Positions 25,401-36,378 of a stretch of 64,000 nt of DNA are shown in pieces. The stretch comes from Dryas octopetala (taxonomy: Eukaryota > Streptophyta > Magnoliopsida > Rosales > Rosaceae): contig OY992833.1 in NCBI GenBank assembly GCA_963921425.1, positions 29,498,698 to 29,562,697 of the forward strand, read 5' to 3'. The translations under genes were made by a program, and so were the position numbers. The notes under the pieces were generated by a model. It was not told the DNA's origin and did not search any database. It saw only the letters and a list, made by a program, of their open reading frames with translations. Numbering within the stretch: position 1 is the first letter of the stretch; each line of letters starts with the position of its first letter.

Positions 25401-27835
25401 TACAGGAATTACAAAATTGAAAACAGAAGAAGAAACATAAAATAGTTTTTAAACTGAATGTCTGATGGCACTTCTCAAAAACGTACTTATTTAGAAAATT
25501 AAGTAAATAGTTAAACACAGTAAGAACAAGCACACAGAATATGAAAGGTAACCAATGTTTTCATTCCCACTACTGATTGATTGTTGTCAGATCCCACAGA
25601 ACGGGGTCCTTTCATTGAAGGGCATGTACATACATACATAAATATATATATATATGTGTGTTTATACATTAAAGGTGGGGGCAAGGAGATGAATCGTAAG
25701 AGGTAACTGCAAATTTCTTTTAAAAAAGAAGTCAGTCAACAATATCATTGTTTATAAATAACTACAACTCCAGGAAGTTGGAGTACATATTCAAGAAAGA
25801 TAAGATTAAATAGTAGCATACCTGCAAAAAGTCACAAATAGTAGAGACAAAGTTGCGAAGCTTTTGCATGAACTTGTACTTCTCATCAGCAGCAGACAGA
25901 GACTTCTCAAGAGTAGTAATATTCAATAGCGAGGCAGACAAATTTTCATCAGCCTTAGTTAGTGACAACATTGTTCTGCCATGACTTTCCTGGGAGTGTT
26001 TAAGGGAAAAAAAAAAAAAAAAAGCAGAAATATAAATATTGCCACTTGTTACCCAAATTTCACTAACACATCTTAAAATCTAACTCAACATTGCCACAAC
26101 TTATAGAAAGTAAAAGTGAGATTAGATACTTTGGTCCTCCCTTGTATACATTTTAGTTTCTTTATATACATAAAAGGACTTCATTGAAAACCAGGGTACT
26201 GAGATGCATACAAGAGAAGCATTGTAAGAAAATTATCTTTCTACATTTGAGAACCAGGGTTGTCCTTTTCATACAGCTTCCTGATTCACAGGTTCTGACT
26301 TTTTTGTTTACCAATAGTATGGATAACATATTCAGCTATGTTTCCTACATTTTAGGTTTGTTCTTAACGTAAAATTCAGTAATGTCCACACCTGTTGGTA
26401 AGCAACCAATTCTTATTCTACTCATAGCATCAAAAACAAAAATGGTGAAATGAAATTAATGTCAAGAGTAGACATCCATGACACCATCACTAGAAGCCAA
26501 TATTTTGTCCTAGTATTAGTTTCTATAAGACCCTGCATCAAGCTTCAGCCCATATACCAAGTTTAAAAAGCCACAAACACTCATAAATTTTGATTTAAAA
26601 TTAAATTTGAGCAGAAGGGGAGCATCCCATACCTTGAGCTTCCTAACGTTCTCTTGCAAGGCTCTCTTGGCAATCTCAGCTTGCTCATTTATGGACATTG
26701 CATTCGAACCTTGTGATGCTCCAATGGCCCCTCCTATACTCGGCCCCACTGGCACACTCTGTGTGGAACTATAACCCGCCATTGTGGCGGAGTATGTAGC
26801 CTTGGGCTGGGGCACACTCTGAACCACAGGAACACTAGCACTGACCCCTAAACTAGACCCATCATCCACCCTCTTCCCCAATCCTTTCCTAAACTGCTCT
26901 TCTTCCCAAATCTTCTCTTCCTCATCCTCATCATGGTCGCTGGTCTCTTGCCTCAACTCCACATCCACTGTCCTATCATCAACATCCTCAAACACACCCT
27001 TTTTAGAACCCTCCATCTTCTCCCCAAACATTGCAATTCGTCCTCGAAACTCAGGCTCCTCGTCGCTCAACCCTTCCGCAGCACCATGGTTACTCCCCGA
27101 ATCCAACGAAATAAAATCCGGGGCGGCCGCCCTCGATTTCCGGAGCCGCTCCCTCTTGGCCCGAATCGCATTTATAGTGGCCTGATCAGGATAAAACGAC
27201 CCAGATGAGTCCCTTCCCTTGTCAATCCCCATTGAAGCCAATCGGGCCTCGGCGTCATCCTTGTCCCTCCTAAACAAACTACCAGCCCTCTCCTTTTCTT
27301 GCTCTTCGTCCTCGGAGTCCACCTCCCGGGCTTCTCTCAGCGTCTGAGAAATCGAGTCCGTGGGTTTGACAAGGCCCTTCAAAACAATGGTGGGCTCGGA
27401 GGAGGAGGGTCGAGAACTGGCTAGGGTTCGCGTGTTCTTCTGGAGCTCACGGAGCGCTTCTTTAGTGTAAGTACCAGCTTGGGGTTGAACGTTGGAGGGC
27501 ATAGAAGTAGAGACGGAGGAGGAATGCGCGAGACGGTCTTTGAGGGCGGTCAGTTTATGAGCTGAAGCGGGCTTGCCGATACGAGAAGAGGGCTTATCGG
27601 GTTTGGAACGAGACGGGGCTGCGTTTTCTTCGTCGTCGACGAAGCTGAGGAGTTTTGGGGCTTGGTTGTGTGGCTTCTTGGGCTTGGTGGGGGCGGCGGA
27701 GGAGGAAGAAGAGGGTTTTGATGAGGATTTGACAGTGGTGGTTGTCGTTGAAGGGGTTTCGGCGTCGTTTGGGTCTTCGTTTTTGTCGTCGTCGTCGTCG
27801 GCGCGGCGACGGAAGTTTCTGGCTCTGCTGCTCAT
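22488..27835 (-). CDS. ILP1: ILP1, GCFC-domain regulator of endoreduplication and splicing
   Basis: Nuclear protein of the GCF/PAXBP1 family. Arabidopsis ILP1 was described as a repressor of CYCA2 genes that promotes endoreduplication, and later as a partner of NTR1 in spliceosome disassembly. Minus-strand exons: 27835-26633, 25989-25822, 25343-24664, 24471-24189, 23991-23702, 22680-22488, giving 938 aa (about 900 in Arabidopsis, from memory). The first exon encodes an acidic, Ser/Lys-rich disordered N-terminus starting MSSRARNFRRR, with KLLSFVDDEE and many acidic runs. Exon 2 is a coiled-coil segment (ENLSASLLNITTLEKSLSAADEK). The last four exons form the GCFC domain, with FEEWKREYASSYRDAY and LLKWDPL as landmarks. 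The start is the ATG at 27835; the open frame extends 26 codons further upstream, but the family begins with MSSR. No break was seen. Confidence 0.95.
22948..22993 (+). mobile_element. 18-bp retroposition scar in ILP1 intron 5
   Basis: The 14-mer AAGTCAACTAAAAT (22948-22961) is exactly repeated at 22980-22993. The 18 bp between read CGTTCGACC then nine A. A direct target duplication plus a 3' poly-A is the hallmark of target-primed reverse transcription, but only 9 non-A bases were copied. Confidence 0.65.
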
Positions 27836-28578
27836 GGTGGTTGTGGTGATTGTGGTTTTTGGGGATTTTGCAGTATTCGAACAGACCAGAGAGTGGGAAG
27901 TTAACCAAGACAAGGATTTGGGGAGTTAGGAATAGGAATTGGAATTGGAATTGCGAAATTGGCTGTTCGGCTATTTACTTTTGCTTACGATGTGATCGAA
28001 AGCTGGGCCTTTAAAAATGGATCAGGCCCGATGGGCCAGCCCAGCTCTTTGGTATTGGCGGGTTAGACTGGTCTGTTTGTACATATAAGGACTTGAGCTT
28101 GATTTTCTGAACCCGGCCCGAATACGCCGTCAAGCAGACGATTCAATCACCATCATTTATCGTCGATCAGATCAGAGAGAACCACATGTTGAATGAAGTC
28201 AACGACAAGTCTATATACAACTGAAGCACTGAATCTCTTGCCGCCACTCTCTCCTTTCGCGCCCTAATATTATACTTCTTCAAAAAAAAAAAATATAAAG
28301 TCTTGTCGTCTGACTCGTCTCCCAAGGAACATAACATGATAATACAGGGTTTCAAAATTCAAACTGAAGATAAAAAGTTATATATATTTTTATTATATTT
28401 TTTACTTTTTTCCGTAAATTAAGGAGGTAAATTAAAAAGCAAAACAGAAAAATATTAAATAGCCCAGTGGTATTTAGTTGTGTCAGGGTCAATTGAAGCA
28501 GGGTCCCGTCTGGAGAGAAGGAAAGTCGGTGGTCTTTTGAAGGTCTGAGGTTGACTTGCTGATCGTCATCGCTCAGCC
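27836..28578. promoter_or_regulatory. bidirectional promoter between ILP1 and SOG1
   Basis: 743 bp separate the two divergent start codons. TGGGCC (site II/TCP-type) motifs lie at 28004-28009 and 28032-28037, with an overlapping inverted GCCCAG at 28039-28044. TTTCGCGCC at 28255-28263 fits the E2F consensus TTTSSCGS. Both motif types are typical of promoters active in dividing cells. No TATA box is evident on either side. Confidence 0.6.
28255..28263 (+). promoter_or_regulatory. E2F-type site
   Basis: TTTCGCGCC matches the E2F/DP consensus and sits about 420 bp from the ILP1 ATG and 320 bp from the SOG1 ATG. Binding is inferred from the motif alone. Confidence 0.5.
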
Positions 28579-31500
28579 ATGGCCGGGTACGTGCCTCTTT
28601 GTGTGACTGTGTGTATGTTAATGGGGTTTGTTTAGTTTTGGCATTATTGGATGACTCCGTGAGTTTTTAGATTTTTATGTTTTGTGTTTGTTTTTATATT
28701 ATTTTTGTGAATATTGATATTTTTCTTTCGAATTTGGCTTGGGACTATCTGGGTTTTTGTCACTTTTCTTTAATTTCTGTCTATTTAAAGATTTGGATTA
28801 CCCATGTGCTTTCTCTTATTCGTGTTGAGAAATGATCAATGTACCCATGAAAAACAGTTCTTGTCGAGTCATTCGTTCATCTATCTTTTGTTAATATCAT
28901 GGTGAACTAGTCTAATGTGGCAGATTGCTCTACAATGACTTACCTGTGTGTGTTTAAAGGTTTATGTGCTTTGCTTCCTTCTAATTCAGGAGTTTATAGC
29001 TGATAGCAAGAATGTCTTGATCACTACATGGTTTTGTTTAATTTCAAATAACTAGCATATGATGATAGTAACTTGTTTAAAAAGATAAGAATTAACCAAA
29101 CACTAACAAGAACCAAAGACTTCAAATTGATAAAGAAACCAAAACCGTATGCAACTGCCTATTTATTAGGCTCCATTTATCAATAACTGCTACCTAGGGA
29201 ATATATTATACTTTCGAAATCAGAATCAGGGATTTCATTTTTGTCTTCAACTTTTGATATTCTTTTCAATGAATTAAGATATTAGAGCTTGACTAGAAAA
29301 AACAAAAACAAAAAAATTGCAGATTACAACGAGATTCAAAGAAGAAGCTTAGAAGAGGAGAAAATCAAAACAGATAACATATTAGAAAAAATAGAAATCA
29401 GAATATAACAGAGAAGCTTATAGAGAGAGGGAAGCCATATGATACATTTTGGTGCATGGGAAAGAGAACTGAGAGAGGGAGAGAGAGAGAGAGCTGAAAG
29501 GGAGAGGGCAGAGGGTTCGGCTGGGCTGGCCGTGCAGCTCAAGGCTTAGAAATGCAAGTTGGGCTGGGCTGGCCGTGCGGCTCAAGGCTTAGAAATGCAA
29601 GTTGGGCTGGGCTATAGGCAAGCCAGTCCTTCATGTAGCTCCGTCCCTGATAATGTATTATTTTGTATTCATCTTTTGTCGCTTGTTTAAGATTTTAATT
29701 ATGTTGTTTATTCTCAATCTTCTTTGTACTATTGATTATATCTTTATGTATCTTTTCAGCGTATTTGCAAGTCAGAATATCTGATTCTGATTAATCTGGG
29801 TCCATAGTTTACAATATTTTGTTAATCATATGTGACCAACTGATTGTTTCAACTTTAATAATTTGTGTGCTATGCAGACCATCATGGTTGGTAGACAAAA
29901 ATAGAATTGCAACAAAAATCAAGAGTGCATCTAGCACATGTGATCCTGAAAGAATTAAGTGGCAAAGTAACCCAACTAGAGCTTGTCCAAATTGCCAATA
30001 TATGATTGACAACAATGATGTAAGATTTTTGTTTTGCGACTCTAGATGTTTTACTTTGAATGTCATCAATGAAAAACCATTAGTTAGAGAAGACATTGTT
30101 GGAAAGATCTATAAAATTGTTCCAATCGATATGTTGAAATATTGATAAAGGCTGAACGAACATGACTTGGATTTTTATAGGATGTTTTTCATATCAGGTT
30201 TCTAAATGGATGTATTTGGTCTTAAATGGAACAAAAATATAGCAGAAATGCTGATTCTGGAACATACCCAATGATGCTTTTTATGTTTTCTTCCTGATAG
30301 GAGTATTTGGGCAGACGTGCCTTGCTTTAAGCACGTGCACATACACGTATCTAATGTTATTGATAGGTAATAAATTTGTAATTAATATTACTGGTATATT
30401 TAGCAAGTATATGTAAATTTCCCGTAACATCAGCCCACAAGAATCACTCAATACAAAATTTATTTGAATCAACATCTAGTTTTATGCATAACTATTTGAT
30501 AGAATCTGCAAGACATAATCTGTCTGTATAGGGCCCATGGCCTTCTAAATCACAAACATATGATATTTTCTTATAATGAATAAATAGAACTTTTCAAATT
30601 TGTACCACCGAAACGGTGGATTGAAGAAAAATCAGAATTTGGGGTTTGGAAAATTAGGGTATTTGCAATTTCTGTTTCCAGGTTGCTCAAGAGTGGCCAG
30701 GATTACCCAAGGGTGTAAAGTTTGACCCGACTGACCAAGAGATTATATGGCACTTACTTGCAAAAGCTGGTGTAGGGGATATAAAGCCCCATCCTTTTAT
30801 CGATGAGTTTATCACAACTGTTGATGATGATGAAGGAATTTGCTGTTCCCATCCTAAGAAGTTACCAGGTAAGCAGCAAACATTTGCTGCGGTTTGATGC
30901 TTTGATATTAAATCTTCTTTTAATTGATTCCAAAAATTAGGTGTTAAGCAAGATGGAAGTGTATCCCACTTCTTTCATAGAGCAATCAAGGCTTACAATA
31001 CTGGAACTCGAAAGCGTCGAAAAATACATGATGGTGATTATGGGGATGTCCGCTGGCACAAGACTGGAAGGACTAAACCAGTGATCTTGGATGGGGTTCA
31101 AAGAGGGTGTAAGAAGATTATGGTTCTCTACATGAGCATGGTCGGAGGAGGCAAACCTGAGAAAACCAATTGGGTTATGCATCAATATCACCTGGGAATA
31201 GAGGAGGATGAGAAGGACGGGGAGTATGTTATTTCTAAAATTAACTACCAGCAGCAGCAAGTCAAGCAAGCTGATAAAACTGATAAAGATTTTCCTGAAA
31301 GTATTGATGATGTGAGTACTAAAGTAGATCCAGTCACTCCCAAGTCGGTGACTCCTGAACGGAAACATTCTGATTTTGATTTGGGACTAGATACCCCTGC
31401 TACTTCTGTAGATACCTTTCCTCAGGTATAACCTTTTCCTTCTCCTTTTTTATTTTAGTTTACTTCCATTTTTCAACTAGCATCACAAAAAGACTTTTCC

Positions 31501-32388
31501 ATTGCCTTGTGTCGTGAAAATATTCAAATCGAAGAGTTAAAATTTTAAAGCATACTGTCTGCAATTACATTCTTGCATAAAAGGGTAGTTTTCTGCATAT
31601 TTTCTCCATGTATAGTTTCATTAATATGGGTACAAGCATATTTCACTAGTAGAAAAGGGATGATGGATGCTGTAATTGAAAGTGGCATCCTGAGATGGAT
31701 CATGCCGATGATTTTTAAATCTTATACATCTTAGCATAAGTGATCCAAAGAGATACTGATATGGGCTTATTTGTATGGCTTCTGTATTAAATTGAAGCAT
31801 CCTGAGATGGACCGTGTTGACGATGAAGTTCATGCCGAATATGAGAACCCTAGCCACTATAATCAACCCAATGTAGAAAATCAAGCTGATGAAGTAATAA
31901 ATAACAATGAAAACGATGCTCAGGAAGATCCAAAATGGTGGGACAGTGAGTCACAGAATCTGTTGGATTCGCAGCAACTGGTGGAAGGGTTGTCTCTGTG
32001 TGATGATCTCCTTCAGAGCCAATCCCCAATTAGGGGTGTACATGGAAATGGTGAACCAGCAGAGGTCAAACCCCGTCTTTCTGATTATGCTAAGCTAGGA
32101 CCAGAGGATTTAAAGAAGGATCTAGAGGAGTGCCAAAATATTGTTCTTGATCCTGCTATTATGGAACTTGATACACCTCCAGATTTCCGACTTAGCCAGC
32201 TCGTAAGTTGACTTCTCTGCCATTTTGCCGTGCTTCATATTCAATTAGTCATTTCTCTAAATGACATTAGTCAAATTTATTTTATTCTTTGCATTTTCTC
32301 TTATGTTAATGCATTTCTCAACTGGGTTTTGTAGGAATTCGGATCACAGGAAAGTTTCCTTTCTTGGGGTGGCAAGTTGGCTGACTGA
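28579..32388 (+). CDS. SOG1: SOG1, NAC master regulator of the DNA-damage response
   Basis: Nuclear NAC transcription factor activated by ATM/ATR phosphorylation, a functional counterpart of p53. Exons: 28579-28586, 29878-30019, 30682-30868, 30941-31425, 31798-32202, 32335-32388; 426 aa. Exon 1 codes only ATG GCC GG. The SOG1-type N-terminus ([26 protein letters not shown]) is followed by the NAC domain ([42 protein letters not shown]). The C-terminus has five SQ motifs, at serines 326, 332, 348, 407 and 413. Their spacing (6, 16, 59, 6) nearly equals that of Arabidopsis S350/356/372/430/436 (6, 16, 58, 6, from memory). This supports true SOG1 rather than a NAC8-like paralogue. It is divergent from ILP1. 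The acceptor of exon 5 (AG at 31796-31797) has a poor pyrimidine tract and is the least certain border. Confidence 0.95.
29519..29615. repeat. 43-bp tandem duplication in SOG1 intron 1
   Basis: The unit beginning GGGCTGGGCTGGCCGTGC and ending AGAAATGCAAGTT occurs twice (29519-29560, 29561-29603, one substitution and one length difference), and a third copy starts at 29604 but stops after 11 bases. It is GC-rich in an AT-rich intron and lies next to an AG-rich tract (29473-29510). Confidence 0.8.
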
Positions 32389-35300
32389 TTAGGGGTTGGA
32401 ATTTTTAGTGTTGATTATGGTTGCATAGTGGTAAATATTTCTCTAACCTTTTGCTAAACAGCTCAAGTTGTGATATCTGGTGGGAAAGTACTGTTTTTGT
32501 AACTATAATTCACAAATTTTTGTGTCTGAGCATTGACCAAACTTACACTTTTACTCTCTTTAAGCTTAAAGATAAAATGCAGTTGTTTTATCTTGTTTCC
32601 TCTGTATTTGTAGATTCCAAACTTTGACATTCAAATACATATATCCTTCTCTTTACTAGTAATGACCCCTGTGGGAGTCTAATCGAATTGGCAGAGTATG
32701 TGTGTGTTCTCCTTTTGGTGGGTGCATACAACCCCTAGAGAGTTAACTGAAAGCACCAACTCCTTTGGGTATTTTGAGCATATAACATGCAAATAATGGA
32801 TTCAACTACAGCGATCACGCAAAAGGGAAAGTGGAGAGACGTGTGGACCATCAAATAATTGGAAGCTTCATACTATGTAAACGCCAAGGAAAACACTAAG
32901 GAATAGCACCACCTGTAATCAATTGAGAAGCACAGGTTGGAGTGTTGGACCATGAAAAACATATTCATGATTCATGAACGCTCATAGAGCTTCATTGGCC
33001 ACGCAAGTTGGCTTTGATAGTGGCTTGAGAGACCACTGGGCCTAGCCCTGTTATGAATTAGTCAATTTGAGGTTTCACTGGACCAGATTAACAAGACCTG
33101 GTAGCATGTTGTAGGGAAGTGCCTTTGTTGGATTGTAGGGCACCATCCATTGTAGGAAACGTACTCCTCCATGTCCGAAACGCAACCCGTGCTGGGTCTT
33201 AAAGTCTTCTCTTTGATGCGTTTAAAGAGTAGATACAGAGGGCCACAGCACCCTGGCATTTTTGGCTCCAATAGAAGAAATGCAACTCAACGAGGAGCCC
33301 ATGAACCTAAACCATGACATAGTAAACGTTGAATTCTGAAGCTAAATTATTTTATGGTCCATGTATCATATTTGAAAAATAATTATAATTAGATTAGATA
33401 ACATTAAAAACGATGCAAATGATTGTAATTACCTGACCTTAACTGCTAATAATATATGCTGTGCAGTTGGGGGTCTTAGACATAAGATTCTGCAATCTTG
33501 TTGGCACCCAGCACAACATAATCTTCTAGCCTAATCGTATATGAATGACATAATAATTAGTAAGCCACCATCTTCGTACTGAGGAGACACCCATGACCCA
33601 TCTTTCCCATAGTCCCAAAGAACAAAAGAAAACCCTAACACAAACACAGGACTTAATTAAATGATAACCATGACACTAAATTGGGGTTGGAGAATCTTCA
33701 TGAACCATAAGTGATGAACCTACATTTTATCCATATTCTTGTTGAGACCTTTCTATAATACCGATCAATATCGAGAGTTCGACTTTAATACATTAGTTGT
33801 ATGACATACAATCATATATTCATATCTTATAAAAAATATATATCTTAATATTAAAAAAAAAACACTCATCAAATTTAAGAATCAAAAGATAAACTCACCA
33901 AATATTGTGTTTTTATTTTCACTCAAATTTGATTCTATACACTAAATTGATCAGAAATCTATCTCTCTATTGTTGGAGACTGAAATAATTTTTCAATATA
34001 ACCATAACATCGTCACTTTATATTATTAATCTACAGTCAATATCTAATGATACTATATTTTTTAAAATATAAACTCATCACACACACACACGTAACAGTC
34101 GAGATCAAAAAAAATTCTTTTTCATACACATTTCGTAAGACATTTTTTAGCGGCTACATTAGAATGACATGTTGATGTGATGAGTCTATCCATATCCGTG
34201 CTGCACTCGTTTATGCATACATTATTGGAGGAGGACCCAAGGATGTGCAGTGGGGACCACATGTGGGCCCCCCTGCTTGTTGATTAGGGTTTAGAGGAGA
34301 ATCGGACGTTTGTGGTGGGCCTGAAGATTGGGAGGCGCACGTGGGCATGATAAGGCTGCTATTTTGACCCGATCGCTGCCCGTCGAGGCCCGCCCGAGAG
34401 AGACTGAGAGAAAGAGAGAGGAGGTGGCACTCTCCTATGTGGCCGACAACAGAATATTAGATTGCTTATTCAGCTCCTGTACACCTGACACTCTGGCCCA
34501 CCCTTCTCTCCTCTAAAACAGAAAAAATATATATATATTAATCGCATGCCACGTGTCTGATCATTTAATTTAATTCAGTGATTAGGACAGGTGTCCACTT
34601 ATGATGTGGGTATGTATCGTATTACGGTACTCCATAGAGTAGATGTACCGACTTAGGACTCCCAAAGTAGAAGCTGCTTGCCTTTGGTTACCCTTCCCTA
34701 CTCCTTCCTTTAAAGGGAAAGAACAGACAAAACGGAATACTATTGGGGTGTAGGCCCATAACTACCGTACCACGTGGCACACGTGAACATGAGTTGGGAT
34801 CCAATAATTCAAATGCCCCACAAAGAGTTTTGACCCAAACGTCAAAAGCTGTTTTTCACAAGGCCGTGTTTGGATGCTCGCTCTGTAATGTCTTAATTGA
34901 AGACGAGGCTTAGGTGGAATTTCAGTTTAGTACATGCTGGCAAGCCTGGCATGCTGCTGCTGTTTGGTTGAAGACAAGATCAAACTCAAGCTCATTATTA
35001 CAGTGATGGGCCAACTGCAATTGTTTCTTTAATTGAACATGATCTTCTAATTAGCAAAATAAACAAAGTATAATTTAATTAAAAAATAAACAGTATAAAA
35101 TAAGAATTATGATAAGGGCTTCTGCAATTGTTTTTTAGATATAATTTTGTCATCAAGTATACTTAACTGACTATGCCAAAGTACTTATTATGATTATGAT
35201 GTGAGAATGATAGATGCATCTATCTTTATGACTCGGCACTTTTTGGACATGTTCTCCAAAAAGCCACAAATTATTTAGATTGAACTGAACAGTTTGAATC

Positions 35301-36120
35301 CTACAATTATCAAATCCAAATCCTCACTTGAAATGATTAATGGCATGCATGATTGACCCTATTATGGATAGTTATGAACTTATGGTCCATTTCATAAATC
35401 TTTCCTTCCCTTTAATTTCATCCTATACTCCTCAACTCCAATTTGATTAGTTCATAATTGGTTTTCTGAAAAAAAAAAAAAAAAAAAAAAACAATTCAAG
35501 AGGAAGAAAAGTTGGGCATGTATCTTAGTCTTCCCTTTTAATGAGCAAAACTTCATTATAGCCTAAGAGGTTTACTCAAGTGAAAATATAGAGATTAAGC
35601 TGAAAAACTTCATACTCTACAGTGACTTCTTTGAAAGTGTAATAACAGATAAGTCAGGGAAAAAGAGAAAAATCAAGGTTTTAGTTGCTTTGACCTTTTG
35701 AGGCAGAGGCTTTTGGGAATTCTTTAGGCAGGTGATAATTGATTGAAATTAACTTTTACCCTTTTCTTTGAATCTTTGAATCTTTGTAGTTGGAAAGTCT
35801 CCCATCCAAATTTAAGGCCATACTAATCATGTTGATCATTGAAACTCAATCATAAGCACAACAAACTCAAGTGAGAAGAAGAATATAGAACAAGTATATG
35901 CATAAAAAGAATGAGGAACATTAGGAACATTATATTTCATACTATCCGATGTACATCTAGCCCTTAAGGCCATCCCATACAAAATTTGTTCTAACTTTCT
36001 AACAACATCCGCAGCTGCTATTTACACTTCACCAAGAAGAAGATAGAAAAAAGAAAATGGGGAGAAAAGAAAAAGAAACCAAAATCTTCCTTGCCCTTTT
36101 GCCAATTGCCATGGACTTGA
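32389..36120. other. intergenic region between SOG1 and the RTFL gene
   Basis: The first 200 bp should be the SOG1 3' UTR. A GC-richer patch with four G-boxes lies at 34200-34790 (listed separately). A 24-bp A run is near 35468. The RTFL 3' UTR would fall near 35900-36120. No other gene recognised. Confidence 0.5.
34338..34785. promoter_or_regulatory. cluster of four G-boxes
   Basis: CACGTG occurs at 34338-34343, 34550-34555, 34771-34776 and 34780-34785; the last two are only 3 bp apart. G-boxes bind bZIP/bHLH factors (ABA or light responses). The nearest recognised starts are far away (RTFL reads away from here), so the target is unknown. Confidence 0.4.
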
Positions 36121-36264
36121 TTAATCATGCCAGCAAAGGAGCATGACCACACACCTCCTTATGATGTAAAGCCTGGCTCTTTGCTCTCTGAGGACTCCTC
36201 CAAGTCCTTTGCTTGATAGCCTTCTCTTGGTGCCTGTCATGGTCGCACTACTGCTCATCTTCAT
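36121..36264 (-). CDS. ROTUNDIFOLIA4-like (RTFL/DEVIL) small peptide
   Basis: 47-aa plant growth-regulating peptide of the RTFL/DVL family; overexpression of family members in Arabidopsis shortens organs by limiting polar cell proliferation. The single-exon frame reads [20 protein letters not shown], then the conserved C-terminal RTF domain with [12 protein letters not shown] and VVMLLCWHD, followed by TAA. The domain has the expected Arg/Cys pattern and a hydrophobic stretch that places the family at the plasma membrane. The Ser-rich N-terminus is shorter than in many relatives. Two early ATGs (codons 1 and 3) are in frame; I took the first. It has no intron, as is usual in this family. A TATA-like box lies about 110 bp upstream. 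Short length would hide it from ORF callers with a 60-codon cut-off. Confidence 0.93.
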   Translation of the reverse strand: MKMSSSATMTGTKRRLSSKGLGGVLREQRARLYIIRRCVVMLLCWHD

Positions 36265-36370
36265 ATCTGATTAATAATTTTCTTTTTTTTTCTCTCTTTG
36301 ACTGGTAGTAGGTTTTGTGAGTGATGAGCTTTGAGCTTGTGTGAGTTGGGTTTGAAACTCCAAAGGGGGT

Positions 36371-36378
36371 TCTTATAG
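36371..36378 (-). promoter_or_regulatory. TATA box of the RTFL gene
   Basis: On the minus strand the sequence reads CTCTATAAGAACC, giving a TATAAG box about 110 bp upstream of the RTFL ATG, with a leader of around 80 nt. Inferred from motif and distance. Confidence 0.5.

Noticed and set aside
34328-34516. 62-codon plus-strand frame in the G-box region
   Set aside because: No family resemblance or conserved motif; base composition explains the open frame.
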